A DNA stretch of 64,000 bases from Caryophanales bacterium (GCA_902363455.1 CABJAC010000005.1:62001-126000), one strand, 5' to 3'; numbered from the stretch's first letter, positions 43,188 through 53,820 are shown. A program made the numbers and translations. The notes: a model not told the origin generated them from the sequence alone.

Positions 43188-44333
43188 TTACCCCTCTCGT
43201 TTTTGGAAATGATGGATTATCCCACGATGTATCGTTTGTTCGACGTTCAGATTGGTATCGAGTACAACAAAATCGGCATCTTTCCCTTGCTCAAGCCGTC
43301 CTTTTTGCGTTAATCCAAACTCTTCTGCTTGATTGACTGATGTCATCTGTACCGCTTGTTCCAGTGAACAACCGGTAAAAGCGATGATATTCCGTAAAGC
43401 TTGATCCATCGTCAAGACGCTTCCCGCCAAGCTTCCGTTCATCAACCGAGCTGCCCCCTCTTTTACCTCTACCGCCTGCCCGCCCAGTTCATAAGCTCCG
43501 TCAGATAGTCCTTTCGCCCGCATCGCATCTGTGATGACCGTCAACCGCTCAGGTCCCTTCATCCGGTAAGCGAATTCCACCATTTCTTTCGAACTGTGAA
43601 TTCCATCCGGAATGATTTCTGCAAATACTGTCCGTTCCAACAAACAATAGCCGACCGTCCCCGGTTCCCGGTGGTGCAGGGCACGCATCTGATTATAGAG
43701 ATGCGTTCCGTGCGTTACATTGCCTGTACGATTTTCCTCAAAGGTCGCATCGGTATGTCCGGCCGACGGAACCGCTCCCGTTTCTCGAACTGCAGTTTCG
43801 AAGGCACGTGCCCCGGGACGTTCTGGAGCATAGGTCACGAGCTTAATGTGATTCCCGGAAGCCTGTTGCCATTTTAAAAACTGTTCGACGTCCGGTTCGA
43901 CGATGAATGCAAGAGGTTGTGCCCCTGCATAATCAGGATTAATGAACGGTCCTTCGAGATGAATGCCTTCAATGGTCGTTTGACGAGTCTCAATGACGTC
44001 CCGCGCTGCTTGAAGAGCGCACGTGATTTGTTCCCAGTCTTGTGTAATCGTCGTTGCAAAAAATGACGTCACACCCTCTGCGAGCATCGCCTCACTCAAA
44101 CGGACTAAAGCCTCTCGGTCCCCGTCCATCGTGTCGACATCATATCCACCGTGAATATGCACATCGATCATTCCCGGAATGATTCGTTTTCCTTTGAGAT
44201 CAATAACCTCTTCATCCTGTGCCGTATAGTCGGTCATCGCTCCGATTTCTTGAATCGTTTGACCAAACCGGATAAACCCACTTTGAATGACGGTTTGTCC
44301 TGTATAAATTTCTGCATGGATGATACTTGTCAT
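43188..44333 (-). CDS. nagA: N-acetylglucosamine-6-phosphate deacetylase
   Basis: The 381-residue amidohydrolase removes the acetyl group from GlcNAc-6-P delivered by NagP. Metal and active-site motifs are PGMIDVHIHGGYDVDTMD (about residue 55), EGIHLEGPFIN, SAGHTDATFEE, THLYNQMR and VITDAMRAKG with the catalytic aspartate. It heads nagA-nagB, with AAAGGAAG upstream. The promoter (TATACA, 17 bases, TATACT) is overlapped by a GntR-type operator shared with nagP. Confidence 0.94.
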   Translation of the reverse strand: MTSIIHAEIYTGQTVIQSGFIRFGQTIQEIGAMTDYTAQDEEVIDLKGKRIIPGMIDVHIHGGYDVDTMDGDREALVRLSEAMLAEGVTSFFATTITQDWEQITCALQAARDVIETRQTTIEGIHLEGPFINPDYAGAQPLAFIVEPDVEQFLKWQQASGNHIKLVTYAPERPGARAFETAVRETGAVPSAGHTDATFEENRTGNVTHGTHLYNQMRALHHREPGTVGYCLLERTVFAEIIPDGIHSSKEMVEFAYRMKGPERLTVITDAMRAKGLSDGAYELGGQAVEVKEGAARLMNGSLAGSVLTMDQALRNIIAFTGCSLEQAVQMTSVNQAEEFGLTQKGRLEQGKDADFVVLDTNLNVEQTIHRGIIHHFQKREG

Positions 44334-44386
44334 AGGTATTCTTCCTTTCTTCTCTGAATTCCGCTACTTTCAACTTCTGCATGTCC

Positions 44387-44426
44387 AGTATACTGCCATT
44401 TATTCTAGTTGTATAGACCTTTATAC
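44387..44426 (-). promoter_or_regulatory. nagA promoter with overlapping GntR/NagR-type operator
   Basis: The -10 is TATACT (44387-44392) and the -35 TATACA (44410-44415), 17 bases apart on the minus strand. The operator GTATAGACCTTTATAC (44411-44426) covers the -35 and includes GTATAGAC, a perfect GntR core (GTMTAKAC). It matches the site before nagP at 14 of 16 bases. Confidence 0.65.
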
Positions 44427-44442
44427 ATTTAAATGATTATTC

Positions 44443-44482
44443 AAAAAAGAAGACTCCGACGTGACCATCGGAATCTTCTGCT
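44443..44482 (-). terminator. Terminator of the MATE-mprF unit
   Basis: AGAAGACTCCGA pairs with TCGGA-TCTTCT around an eight-base loop. A T-run follows on the minus strand (TCTTTTTTGA). Confidence 0.82.
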
Positions 44483-44484
44483 CA

Positions 44485-47043
44485 TTACGGTAATAAAATG
44501 CGATCTTTCTTCTTTGAAATCAAACGGGTCGCTTTCAAAATAGCAAGCGTCAAGGACTGACGTTTCCGATACGCAAGATAACGACCTTCCCATTTTGGAT
44601 CGTACTTCTCTTTATAACGTCTTAAGCCGGTGAAACTGTACATGTAACGAATATTATTGAAGACATCGGCTGCCACCCGTTCCTGCCAAAAAGATGTCTC
44701 GTCTTCACCAACCGAAGACAACGGAGCCATTCCCATGTTAAACGTATGATAGCCCTGCTCCGTCGCATAATCAAACAGACGGATAAACATCGCATCCATG
44801 ATTCCGTTTGGACCCTCCGGGCGAAAACGCATCAAATCAATCGACAGGACACCTTCTTGATAAGCCGGCATGAACGTCATGAAACCAAGCATCTCGTTTC
44901 CCGCATCGCGCATAATACCGATTGGGGCTTGATTCAGATAAGACGCATCGAAATAACCGAGGGAGAATCCTTTTTCAGATTTACTGCCGAGCCATTCATC
45001 TGAAACCTCCTGCAGTTGCTGAATCAAAGATTCACTGAATGGGGGAGAGAGCACTTCAAACGTCATCCCTTCACGCTCAAATCGGTTTTTAATGGATCGT
45101 AAGCCAGCCCGTTTTTTTCCGGAAACCGTAAATGTCGTCATGTCGACAATCGCTTCTTCTCCAAGCTTAAAGAAGTTAAAGCCGAAATCATGATACAGCG
45201 ACATGTTTTGTGCTTGAATCTGATAGATATTCGGAATGTATCCAAGGTCCTCGACACGTCGCAAAAAACAAGCAATCAATTGCGAGTGTTCCTCAGAATT
45301 CCCACTCGGATCGCCAAGCATCATGATCCGGTTGCCGGTTTGACTGAACTGAATGAACGAACGTCCGGACTCCGAGAAGAAAAAGCGTTTATCACCTAAA
45401 AAAGCGAGATGACTTAAGTAGTTTCCGCCTTCTTCCGTCAGGACATTCCTTACTTTTTGTAAATCCAATTTTTCCCCGAGAATCGGTTGGTTGAATGTGT
45501 TGAATAAACGGATAAAGACGAGCAAGTAAACCAGTGCAAAAATCGTCGCACTCACTGCAAACATAAAGATTTCGTGTGCCGGATATACTTTCGTTCCGTC
45601 CGCCGAACCAAGTGTATAAAAAGCGTATCCGAAAAAGACGAACCCGCCGATGTATAATACCCATGCCCCTGCCGACCGAATTAAACGTGTCGTCGTAATC
45701 AACGTCCGTTCACGATGAAAAGCATTTCTTGACATTGTGACCAACACCAAGACAATCAGAACGACGGATAAGGAGATTAAATTAAATCCACGCAACGCCA
45801 TTCCGATTAAAGCGAAAACGGAGACTCCATAGACCATATAAAGTGATCGTTTCGTCCGTCGGTACAGAGACGGGGCAAGCAAGACATACAATAAGCCGGC
45901 CATCAGAAAGAAACTGTTCGCAAGCAGCAACAATTCGTGGGGCAAACGTCCTTCCAAATACTCATACTGCGTGGAATTCGGCGGCAGGATAGCAAGACCC
46001 CAAATCGTGATGCCTGCGAGTAAGGTAATCAAGGCTAACGTAAAGTGCCGCACCTTACTTAAAAACCGTAACTGAAGACGCCAAATGACACCGCCGACCT
46101 CGACGGACGGACCAACAATCGGTTTATCTTCGATCATCTTGACGACGGGTCCGCTGAATTCGCGGGCCGAGAAGATGACACCGATGACGAACGGAATCAA
46201 GTAATAGACCAGACGATAAATCAATAAACCGGTCAACACGATACCTTCTTCGACACCTGCACGCTGCATACCAATCAAAAAGACAAGGTCAAACGAGCCG
46301 AATCCCCCCGGAACCATCGAAATCAAACCAGCTGTCGCAGCGATGATGAAGACACCGATGACTTTTGAGAAACTGACGTCTGTTCCAAGTGCCGCTAAGA
46401 TGAAATAAACAACCACACCGGCACTGAACCATTCCGCGAGCGAAACAAGGGAATACAGGGCAATCGATGACGGTCGGATACTGCTGCTTCCCCGTCGGAA
46501 CGTAAACAACAGATAGACCGGGAAAAAGAAGGCAACACCGATAATAACCGGCCAAAGCCATTTCTTCAGTTCCAATACTTCAAATGCCGGAAAGACATTC
46601 ACTAACGACAAAGCCGATAAAATCGACAACCCGCTGATTAAAGTCGGAGCCATCCAACCAATGGCTTTGAGTAACCGGCTTCCTTCTACGAACGGACGGT
46701 AAAGCGCCGTCCGGACCCCTATTCCCGCCAGTCCGCCAAAGCCGATAATACCGTTAAACGAGTTGGCAATCCAGGACGCCCGAAAAATCAAGCCAAGCGG
46801 AACTTTCACTTGGAGAGAGCGCAATAAAAAATAATCATAAAAGAACATCGTTGCGACGGCAGCCAGTCCCGCCAAAATCAACAGAATAAATTCCCAGGAT
46901 GGAATTTGCTGAATCGCCCGAATCGATTCTTTTAACGATAAGCTTTTCAATTCATTTTGTCCTTGATAAAAAATGAAGGCAATCAAGATAATCGGCAAAA
47001 TGATTTTCGCCACCGTCAACAGACGTTGTTTATTGAATCTCAT
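44485..47043 (-). CDS. mprF: Phosphatidylglycerol lysyltransferase/flippase
   Basis: The 852-residue membrane protein adds lysine (or another aminoacyl group) from tRNA to phosphatidylglycerol and flips the product outward, lowering negative surface charge. The N-terminal two thirds (about 1-510) has some fourteen membrane helices, including the flippase motif SMVPGGFGSFDLVFL. The C-terminal DUF2156 synthase domain (about 520-840) has VDMTTFTVSGKKRAGLRS and FNMGMAPLSSVGEDE. Length matches Bacillus MprF. The ATG at 47043 overlaps the MATE stop (ATGA), so it is the second gene of an operon. The aminoacyl specificity is not readable. Confidence 0.93.
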   Translation of the reverse strand: MRFNKQRLLTVAKIILPIILIAFIFYQGQNELKSLSLKESIRAIQQIPSWEFILLILAGLAAVATMFFYDYFLLRSLQVKVPLGLIFRASWIANSFNGIIGFGGLAGIGVRTALYRPFVEGSRLLKAIGWMAPTLISGLSILSALSLVNVFPAFEVLELKKWLWPVIIGVAFFFPVYLLFTFRRGSSSIRPSSIALYSLVSLAEWFSAGVVVYFILAALGTDVSFSKVIGVFIIAATAGLISMVPGGFGSFDLVFLIGMQRAGVEEGIVLTGLLIYRLVYYLIPFVIGVIFSAREFSGPVVKMIEDKPIVGPSVEVGGVIWRLQLRFLSKVRHFTLALITLLAGITIWGLAILPPNSTQYEYLEGRLPHELLLLANSFFLMAGLLYVLLAPSLYRRTKRSLYMVYGVSVFALIGMALRGFNLISLSVVLIVLVLVTMSRNAFHRERTLITTTRLIRSAGAWVLYIGGFVFFGYAFYTLGSADGTKVYPAHEIFMFAVSATIFALVYLLVFIRLFNTFNQPILGEKLDLQKVRNVLTEEGGNYLSHLAFLGDKRFFFSESGRSFIQFSQTGNRIMMLGDPSGNSEEHSQLIACFLRRVEDLGYIPNIYQIQAQNMSLYHDFGFNFFKLGEEAIVDMTTFTVSGKKRAGLRSIKNRFEREGMTFEVLSPPFSESLIQQLQEVSDEWLGSKSEKGFSLGYFDASYLNQAPIGIMRDAGNEMLGFMTFMPAYQEGVLSIDLMRFRPEGPNGIMDAMFIRLFDYATEQGYHTFNMGMAPLSSVGEDETSFWQERVAADVFNNIRYMYSFTGLRRYKEKYDPKWEGRYLAYRKRQSLTLAILKATRLISKKKDRILLP

Positions 47044-48395
47044 TTTACGACCTCCTTTGATTTTCTGACCAGATGCATCAAGCGGAGCAAGAGGAGACTT
47101 GCTCCGACAGCGAGTCCGATGATCAATCCCCACCAATATCCGTCTGGTCCGAGTGCTGTAAACCGCTCGAAGTAAAAGCCAAGCGGAAGACCGATAACCC
47201 AGTACGCTGTAATGGTTAAAATAAACGTGACGTTTACATCCTTGAATCCGCGAAGAGCGCCTTGTGTCGGCGCGGCAACCGCATCAGACAACTGAAAGAA
47301 AATCGCTAAAATCATGAAATGTGCCGCCATTTTGATGACAGCAGGATCATTGCTGTAAAGCGCTGCGATTTGTTCGTTTTGCACATACAGCAATCCACCG
47401 GAAAACAACGACACGACCAAACACAGCAATAAACCGATCCACACATACTGGACGGCGTCCTTGACCCGTTTCGCCCCCATCTCAAATCCGACGGTAATCG
47501 TTAAGGCCGACGCTGCCGAGAGTGGAATCATGTACACAAACGAAGCAAAATTAATCGCTGCTTGATACGCGCCAATGACGACATCGCCGTAGGCACCAAG
47601 TAACAACGTGACGGCTGAAAAGATACTGACTTCGGAAAAAATAGCTAAGCCGATCGGAGCACCCAGCAGAACCAGTTCTTTGATCCGGCTGACATCTGGC
47701 TTATAAAATCGTCTGAGAATCCCAAGCCGTTGAAAAAGTTCACCTTTTAAAACGACACCGACAACTGCGATACATAAAATCCAATACGTGATTGCTGTCG
47801 CAACACCGGCTCCGATTCCACCAAGTTCCGGAAAACCAAACTTTCCGAAGATAAACAGATAATTGAAAGCGACATTAACGGGTAAAGAGAATAATAATAA
47901 TGTCATCGTGATGTTCGATTTGCCCAGCGAATCAATTAAAGTGCGCAGGACGAAGAAAACGAACATCGGAATGATACCAAAACCCAACATGATGAGATAG
48001 ACGCGGGCGACGTGACGCGCCTCATCCGATAATTCCATTTGACGCAAAATCGGATTAACGAACACCAGTCCAAGCAGAAGTGTCAGTACGATGATAGCGA
48101 CGGACACATATAGAGCCTGAATCACGATTCGTTTGACTTCCCGTTCTTTTCTCGCTCCCATCGCTTGCGAAACAAGCGGAGCGACTGCGAGTAATATCCC
48201 TGTCAATCCCGTATAGACCGGCGCCCATAAACTGGCTCCGACTCCGACTCCGGCTAAATCTGCTGAACCATATCGACCTGCCATGACCGTATCAAAAAAA
48301 CTAATTAAGTAAAACGCTACCTGTGTGACCAGGATGGGAAAGAAAATCTTCATGAATTGTTGAATCTTTCCCGACAGCGTAGTTGTTTCTAACAT
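47040..48395 (-). CDS. MATE-family efflux transporter
   Basis: The 451-residue protein has twelve predicted membrane helices in two MatE repeats. Signatures include SFFDTVMAGRYGSADLAGVG at the start and TQGALRGFKDVNVTF in the second half. It probably exports cationic drugs or metabolites using Na+ or H+. ATG at 48395 is taken, with only a modest GGTGG ribosome site. It overlaps mprF by four bases. The shared operon suggests a joint role in resistance to cationic compounds (inference). Confidence 0.88.
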   Translation of the reverse strand: MLETTTLSGKIQQFMKIFFPILVTQVAFYLISFFDTVMAGRYGSADLAGVGVGASLWAPVYTGLTGILLAVAPLVSQAMGARKEREVKRIVIQALYVSVAIIVLTLLLGLVFVNPILRQMELSDEARHVARVYLIMLGFGIIPMFVFFVLRTLIDSLGKSNITMTLLLFSLPVNVAFNYLFIFGKFGFPELGGIGAGVATAITYWILCIAVVGVVLKGELFQRLGILRRFYKPDVSRIKELVLLGAPIGLAIFSEVSIFSAVTLLLGAYGDVVIGAYQAAINFASFVYMIPLSAASALTITVGFEMGAKRVKDAVQYVWIGLLLCLVVSLFSGGLLYVQNEQIAALYSNDPAVIKMAAHFMILAIFFQLSDAVAAPTQGALRGFKDVNVTFILTITAYWVIGLPLGFYFERFTALGPDGYWWGLIIGLAVGASLLLLRLMHLVRKSKEVVK

Positions 48396-48492
48396 TGTTC
48401 CACCACATTTCGGGGCAATAGACACCCTATTTTTTATTAAACTGTTCAGGTTTATTTTTTATTCTACGTAAATGATTGAAGGAGGGATTCAT

Positions 48493-49275
48493 ATGAAGCA
48501 TCGTGATGCTGAAAATTTGACGTTTGAGTTACTTGAAACATGGTCAACGTTTAATCATTATGCCAAAGAGGCGCAAACGTTTAACAATCCGGAAGATGTT
48601 CATCAGGCACGGATCCGTTTACGTAAGCTGATTACTTTCGCTAAACTGTTGGATCAAACGGAAGAACCAATTTATTTGATTTGGAAACGTTTGATGGCTG
48701 CTTTTGGTCAAGTCCGGGATTTGGACGTCCAACTGAGTCAACAACCCGTCGATTCTCCCATTGAACAGTTATTTGCCGAGCATTTGGCGCTTCAACTTCA
48801 AGGCAAGCGGGCTACGTTGCTTGAAACGATGCACCTGCTGATTTCCGATGAGCTCGACCGGTCCGTCCGGCGATTTTTGGCCGGCCGCTTGACCAAACAA
48901 TTAAAACGAATGGATGAACAAGAGTTGTTGCAAACGGCTGAAAAACGATTTGACAAAAAAAAGCTTCACTACGAAAAAGTTCAACATCAGGAAGGCCGTA
49001 AACGAATCCACATGATGCATGAACTTCGGCTCGCGACAAAATTTTACCGCTATACAGTCGAGTATTTACGTCCGTACACAGATGTCCCCAAATCTTCCGT
49101 CGATCGACTGAAGCGTATTCAAACACAGCTCGGTGATATCAACGACACGTATAATCGTCTCGAACGTTGGCGAATTTTTACCGTTCCAGCTGCTCAACGG
49201 ATCGAGCAACAAAAAGAAATCGACCGCTTGGAGAAAAAACTTTCAAAACGGCTCGATCAGCTCTCCTTTAGTTAA
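48493..49275 (+). CDS. CHAD-domain protein
   Basis: The 260-residue, helix-rich and strongly basic protein is a stand-alone CHAD domain: VHQARIRLRKLITFAKLL near residue 40, FGQVRDLDVQL, then HELRLATKFYRYTVEYL and LGDINDTYNRL in the second repeat. The conserved His/Arg/Lys residues bind polyphosphate in studied members. No CYTH (triphosphatase) domain or ppk gene is nearby. AAGGAGG lies before the ATG. Its stop codon shares two bases with the stop of glsA on the other strand, with no terminator between them. Confidence 0.85.
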   Translation: MKHRDAENLTFELLETWSTFNHYAKEAQTFNNPEDVHQARIRLRKLITFAKLLDQTEEPIYLIWKRLMAAFGQVRDLDVQLSQQPVDSPIEQLFAEHLALQLQGKRATLLETMHLLISDELDRSVRRFLAGRLTKQLKRMDEQELLQTAEKRFDKKKLHYEKVQHQEGRKRIHMMHELRLATKFYRYTVEYLRPYTDVPKSSVDRLKRIQTQLGDINDTYNRLERWRIFTVPAAQRIEQQKEIDRLEKKLSKRLDQLSFS

Positions 49276-50204
49276 GGATGGCGCTGGACAAGTAATTCAA
49301 GCATCTTTGTTCCGGCAATCGAATTGCCTTTTAAATCCAGTGCCGGTCCAAAAATACCGATACCAAGATCCGCCATATCAAAATCGCTTCGACCGCACGC
49401 GACGATGGCTCCGGACACACCACTTTTCCCCGGTAATCCGACTTGAACAGAAAATTCACCGGACGCATCATACATGCCGCATGTCGTCATGATTGCCCGG
49501 ATGATTCGGGCATTACGTCGGGAAATGACTTGATGGCCGGAAGGAGTTTTACCGGACTGACTTAAAATTTTCCCCATCATCGCGAGTCCTTTACAATTGG
49601 TTAAAATCGCACACTGTTTCGTATAGACATCGATGATTTCTTCGACGTTTCCTTCAATGACCCCATGATACCGCATGAAATAGAGTAAGGCACGATTCAA
49701 ATCCGTCGTCTCAAATTCGGATTTGGCGACTTCGGCATCATATTTGACCATTTCGAAATCAATATCGAGTAAATCGGCAATGAATTGACGTAACCGGTCC
49801 AATTTATCTGCAGCATTTTCTCCAGGCAACATGCTCGTAACAGCCAGCGCACCGGCATTGATCATCGGATTCAGCGGTTTTGTCGGAATCGTCTCCTCCA
49901 GTTTCGCAATCGAGTTGAAGGCATCACCCGTCGGCTCCATTCCGACTTTCGAGAAAACATAGTCTTCACCAAATGTCTCGAGGACAAATGCCAACGTGAT
50001 GATTTTCGATACACTTTGTAAAGTGAACATCGTTTCGGCGTCTCCCGCCGAAACAAAACTGCCATCTGCATTACAGACGGCAATACCAAGCTGTGTCGGT
50101 TCCGATTTGGCAAGTTCCGGTATATAACTGGCCACCTGTCCAAGGACTGTATACGGACGGCATTCAGCGATTAATTCTTCGAGTTGTTGTTGCGTTACAT
50201 TCAT
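49272..50204 (-). CDS. glsA: Glutaminase
   Basis: The 310-residue serine-dependent enzyme hydrolyses glutamine to glutamate and ammonia. The nucleophile motif is TLQSVSKI near residue 65 (SxxK). NPMINAGAL, KSEFETTDLNRALLYFM and VGLPGKSGVSGAIVA are conserved. Length is normal for the beta-lactamase-like glutaminases. It is a single gene, convergent with the CHAD gene with overlapping stop codons. Confidence 0.93.
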   Translation of the reverse strand: MNVTQQQLEELIAECRPYTVLGQVASYIPELAKSEPTQLGIAVCNADGSFVSAGDAETMFTLQSVSKIITLAFVLETFGEDYVFSKVGMEPTGDAFNSIAKLEETIPTKPLNPMINAGALAVTSMLPGENAADKLDRLRQFIADLLDIDFEMVKYDAEVAKSEFETTDLNRALLYFMRYHGVIEGNVEEIIDVYTKQCAILTNCKGLAMMGKILSQSGKTPSGHQVISRRNARIIRAIMTTCGMYDASGEFSVQVGLPGKSGVSGAIVACGRSDFDMADLGIGIFGPALDLKGNSIAGTKMLELLVQRHP

Positions 50205-50293
50205 TGAAGTCCCTCTTCCTGTCGTTTTTAATAGCTTATCATGCTTTACAGAAACGAGATATGCTGTTCTTCGGTTTCCTGTTTCATCCCGTT

Positions 50294-50343
50294 AAAAAGG
50301 TCGCCTCTCCTTTAATCGTTAAAGGAGGAGGCGACCTTTTCTT
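50294..50343 (-). terminator. Terminator of the J protein-clpB operon
   Basis: AAAAGGTCGCCTC-TCCTTT pairs with AAAGGA-GAGGCGACCTTTT around a seven-base loop. A T-run follows on the minus strand, after the clpB stop at 50350. Confidence 0.88.
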
Positions 50344-50349
50344 ATTTCT

Positions 50350-52923
50350 TCATCGAATGACTAACTCAAACCCATCCGTGTCAATCGCAACATGGGAGCC
50401 GTCTTGGATAGCTCCACTGATCAAAGCACGTGCAAGCTTCGTTTCAATCGTCCGTTGAATATACCGGTTAATCGGGCGTGCCCCGTACTGCGGTTCAAAC
50501 GCTTCATTAAAAATCAACGTCTTCGCGGCGTCCGTTACATCAATCGTAATCTCACGACCAGACAGACGGTCAGCCATTTTGCTAACTGCTTTATCGATGA
50601 TCCGCTCGATTTCCGCCCGTTGCAACGGATGGAACAAAATCGTATCATCAATCCGGTTCAAGAACTCGGGTCGGAAATGATTTTTCAATTCGTTCATGAC
50701 CGCTTCTTCTTCCCCTGCATCGATGTGACCGTCTTTTGCTGCTTCAAGCAGGATGTTCGAGCCGATGTTTGACGTCATGATGACAATCGTATTTTTAAAA
50801 TCAACCACTCGTCCCTGGGCATCTGTTAAACGTCCGTCGTCCAAGACTTGCAAAAGGATATTAAAAACATCCCCGTGTGCTTTCTCGATTTCGTCAAACA
50901 AGAGGACCGAATATGGACTCCGACGGACTGCTTCCGTCAACTGCCCTCCTTCTTCATACCCGACATAACCGGGAGGCGCTCCTACCAGACGCGATACGTT
51001 ATGCTTTTCCATATACTCCGACATATCAATCCGTACGATGTGCTCTTCACTGTCGAACATCGCCGCTGCAAGTGCTTTGGCAAGCTCTGTTTTTCCAACA
51101 CCCGTCGGTCCGAGGAATAAGAACGAACCGATCGGACGGTTCGGATCCTTGATGCCGGCCCGTGCCCGGATGACAGCATCCGAAACCAGACGAACCGCCT
51201 CTTCTTGACCGAACACCCGTTGATGCAAGGTATCTTCAAGGTACAATAATTTTTCCCGCTCTCCTTGGGCAAGCCGACTGACCGGAATCCCTGTCCACTT
51301 CGAGACGATATCCGCGATCTCTTCGTCAGTCACGGCTTCACGAACCAATTCATGCGCTACGTGTTCTGCTGATTCTTCCGCTACTTTCAACTGATTTTCA
51401 AGTGCCGGTATCTGACCGTACTTGATTTCGGATGCTGTATTTAAATCGTACCGACCTTCTGCTTCCTGTAAAGCCAACTTCGCCTTTTCAAGATCTGCCC
51501 GTAATTGTTGGACGTTTTGCGAGCTGTCTTTCTCACGTTGCCACCGGGTCCGTAAGGCACTTTCATCTTCGCGGACCGAACTCAGTTCCTGTTGCAGGAT
51601 ATCCAGTCGTTTTCGTGAAGCTTCATCGGTTTCTTTTTTCAAAGCTGCTTCCTCGATTTCAAGCTGCATGACCCGCCGGACCAACGAATCCAATTCGGCC
51701 GGCATCGATTCCATATCCGTTCGAATCATCGCACATGCTTCATCGACTAAATCGATTGCTTTATCGGGCATAAATCGATCTGTAATATACCGGTCTGACA
51801 GGGTCGCTGCCGCGACAAGCGCATTATCGTGAATGCGGACACCATGATGAATCTCAAACCGTTCTTTCAGGCCACGTAGAATCGAAATCGTATCTTCGAC
51901 ATCCGGTTCCGCGACGAGGACTTGTTGGAACCGACGTTCAAGTGCCGGATCTTTTTCGATGTACTTCCGGTATTCGTCGAGCGTCGTCGCTCCGATACAA
52001 TGCAATTCACCGCGGGCCAACATCGGTTTGAGCATGTTTCCGGCATCCATCGCCCCGTCCGTTTTTCCGGCACCGACAATCGTATGCAATTCATCGATGA
52101 ATAATAAAATCTGTCCTTCCGCTTCCTTAACTTCATTCAAGACGGCTTGAAGCCGTTCTTCAAACTCTCCGCGGTATTTGGCTCCCGCGACAAGTGTACT
52201 CATATCAAGGCTGAACAACTGCTTATTTTTCAGACTTTCCGGCACATCTCCGCGGACAATCCGTTGTGCCAATCCTTCGACGATCGCTGTTTTACCGACC
52301 CCCGGTTCACCGATCAAGACCGGATTGTTTTTTGTCTTCCGGCTGAGGATGCGAATGACCCGACGGATTTCATCATCACGACCGATGACCGGATCAGTTT
52401 TGCCGGATCGGAAATCCGCGACCAGATCCCGTCCGTATTTTTTCAAGACATCAAACGTCGCTTCCGGATTTTTAGTCGTCACTTTCCGGTTTCCCCGCAT
52501 CTCGACGATCGCTGCACGCAATACGTCTTCTGTGATTTTTTGACTCCGCAAGTATTGCGTCGCAGGACTCGATTGTTTCACGAGACCGAGCAGTAAATGT
52601 TCGACCGACACGTAATCGTCCTGCATGAGTCGCGCCTCAGTTTCCGCTTCTGTCAATACTTGCAGAAGCGAGTTGCTGATGCGCGGCGTCGATGATTGAC
52701 TCAATGCCGGTAACCGGCCGATTGCATCATTGACAGTGGCTTCCAGTTGATCCAATCGTTGATCTAATTTTTCAAAGACGATTCGGGCGATTCCTTCTTC
52801 CTGCGAAATCAACGCGAGCAACAGATGCCATTCTGTGATTTCGCTGTGGCGGCGTTGCTTAGCAATGGCTTGTGCCGACACAATGGCTTCGTGTGCCCGA
52901 TCGGTTAATTTTTCAAAATCCAT
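50350..52923 (-). CDS. clpB: ATP-dependent disaggregase ClpB
   Basis: The 857-residue AAA+ chaperone dissolves protein aggregates with DnaK. It has the Clp N-domain (about 1-145), first ATPase with GEPGVGKTA and LFIDELHT, a coiled-coil middle domain (about 405-525), and second ATPase with [14 protein letters not shown] and [10 protein letters not shown]. The pore motif [10 protein letters not shown] is present. Its ribosome site AAGGAG lies inside the last codons of the J-protein gene, which ends eight bases upstream. The operon promoter carries a CtsR box. Confidence 0.95.
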   Translation of the reverse strand: MDFEKLTDRAHEAIVSAQAIAKQRRHSEITEWHLLLALISQEEGIARIVFEKLDQRLDQLEATVNDAIGRLPALSQSSTPRISNSLLQVLTEAETEARLMQDDYVSVEHLLLGLVKQSSPATQYLRSQKITEDVLRAAIVEMRGNRKVTTKNPEATFDVLKKYGRDLVADFRSGKTDPVIGRDDEIRRVIRILSRKTKNNPVLIGEPGVGKTAIVEGLAQRIVRGDVPESLKNKQLFSLDMSTLVAGAKYRGEFEERLQAVLNEVKEAEGQILLFIDELHTIVGAGKTDGAMDAGNMLKPMLARGELHCIGATTLDEYRKYIEKDPALERRFQQVLVAEPDVEDTISILRGLKERFEIHHGVRIHDNALVAAATLSDRYITDRFMPDKAIDLVDEACAMIRTDMESMPAELDSLVRRVMQLEIEEAALKKETDEASRKRLDILQQELSSVREDESALRTRWQREKDSSQNVQQLRADLEKAKLALQEAEGRYDLNTASEIKYGQIPALENQLKVAEESAEHVAHELVREAVTDEEIADIVSKWTGIPVSRLAQGEREKLLYLEDTLHQRVFGQEEAVRLVSDAVIRARAGIKDPNRPIGSFLFLGPTGVGKTELAKALAAAMFDSEEHIVRIDMSEYMEKHNVSRLVGAPPGYVGYEEGGQLTEAVRRSPYSVLLFDEIEKAHGDVFNILLQVLDDGRLTDAQGRVVDFKNTIVIMTSNIGSNILLEAAKDGHIDAGEEEAVMNELKNHFRPEFLNRIDDTILFHPLQRAEIERIIDKAVSKMADRLSGREITIDVTDAAKTLIFNEAFEPQYGARPINRYIQRTIETKLARALISGAIQDGSHVAIDTDGFELVIR

Positions 52924-52930
52924 TTTTCCG

Positions 52931-53785
52931 TCACTCCTTCACAGATAAACGATTTTCCCACTCTTCGTAAAATGCTGAATCCATTTCCGGTAGTTTGACC
53001 TCCAGTTGAACCAATAAGGCACCGCGGTGTCCTTCCCGGTTGCTGAGTCCCCGATTAGGAATCCGGAGACGGGAACCCGGTTTCGTGCCGGGTTTAATCT
53101 TCAGTTTGACCCGTTTCCCTTCGAGTGTATCCGCGACGACTTCCCCGCCCAAGACGAGTAACGTCGGATAGACACGAATCGTCGAGATAACGTCCGTCTC
53201 ATGACGACGGAAGCGGTCATCATCCTTTAAATGAATCGTGACATACACATCGCCTGCCACTCCTTGTCGGTTTCTCAACGAGCTTTTACCGCGCAAACGG
53301 ACTTTTTTCCCGTCATACACGTCTGTCGGAAGACTCATTTGAATGGCACCTGTCGCCAGTCGGATCGTCACCTTTTCATTCGTACTGAGGTGACTTAACG
53401 GGACAGTCAGTTCCAGTTCTTCATCGGTTTCTTCTTCTTGATTAAAGAAAGAACCAAACATGTCTTCAAACCCGAACGATTGACCCGCTGATCCAGTACG
53501 TGTCTGCCGCCCGTTGAACTGACGGAATAAATCGTCATAATCGGCTGTCTGACCGGCTCCGCTCATGCGGTCAAAATCACTGCCGTACCGGTCGTACTGT
53601 GTCCGTTTTTCTTCATCTCCAAGAATATCAAACGCTTCTTGAATCTCTTTGAAGCGCTTGTCCGCGCTTGCTTCTTGGTTGACATCCGGATGGTACTGCT
53701 TCGCAAGCTTCCGGTACGCACGTTTGATGTCTTGGTTCGATGCCGTTTTTTCGATCCCAAGCGTTTTATAATAATCTTTCGCCAC
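52931..53785 (-). CDS. CbpA-like J-domain co-chaperone
   Basis: The 284-residue protein has a J-domain (about 1-70) with intact HPD in [12 protein letters not shown], a G/F-type linker with [11 protein letters not shown], and two beta-barrel C-terminal domains (about 120-280). It lacks the CxxCxGxG zinc repeats of DnaJ, so it is of the CbpA/class B type. It should load DnaK with substrate for ClpB, encoded next. GTG at 53785 is eight bases from AAGGGAG and gives the usual [10 protein letters not shown] start; the ATG two codons earlier is too close. Confidence 0.87.
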   Translation of the reverse strand: MAKDYYKTLGIEKTASNQDIKRAYRKLAKQYHPDVNQEASADKRFKEIQEAFDILGDEEKRTQYDRYGSDFDRMSGAGQTADYDDLFRQFNGRQTRTGSAGQSFGFEDMFGSFFNQEEETDEELELTVPLSHLSTNEKVTIRLATGAIQMSLPTDVYDGKKVRLRGKSSLRNRQGVAGDVYVTIHLKDDDRFRRHETDVISTIRVYPTLLVLGGEVVADTLEGKRVKLKIKPGTKPGSRLRIPNRGLSNREGHRGALLVQLEVKLPEMDSAFYEEWENRLSVKE

Positions 53786-53820
53786 TTCCATCACTCCCTT
53801 AACTTTCATCCTGTACATTA

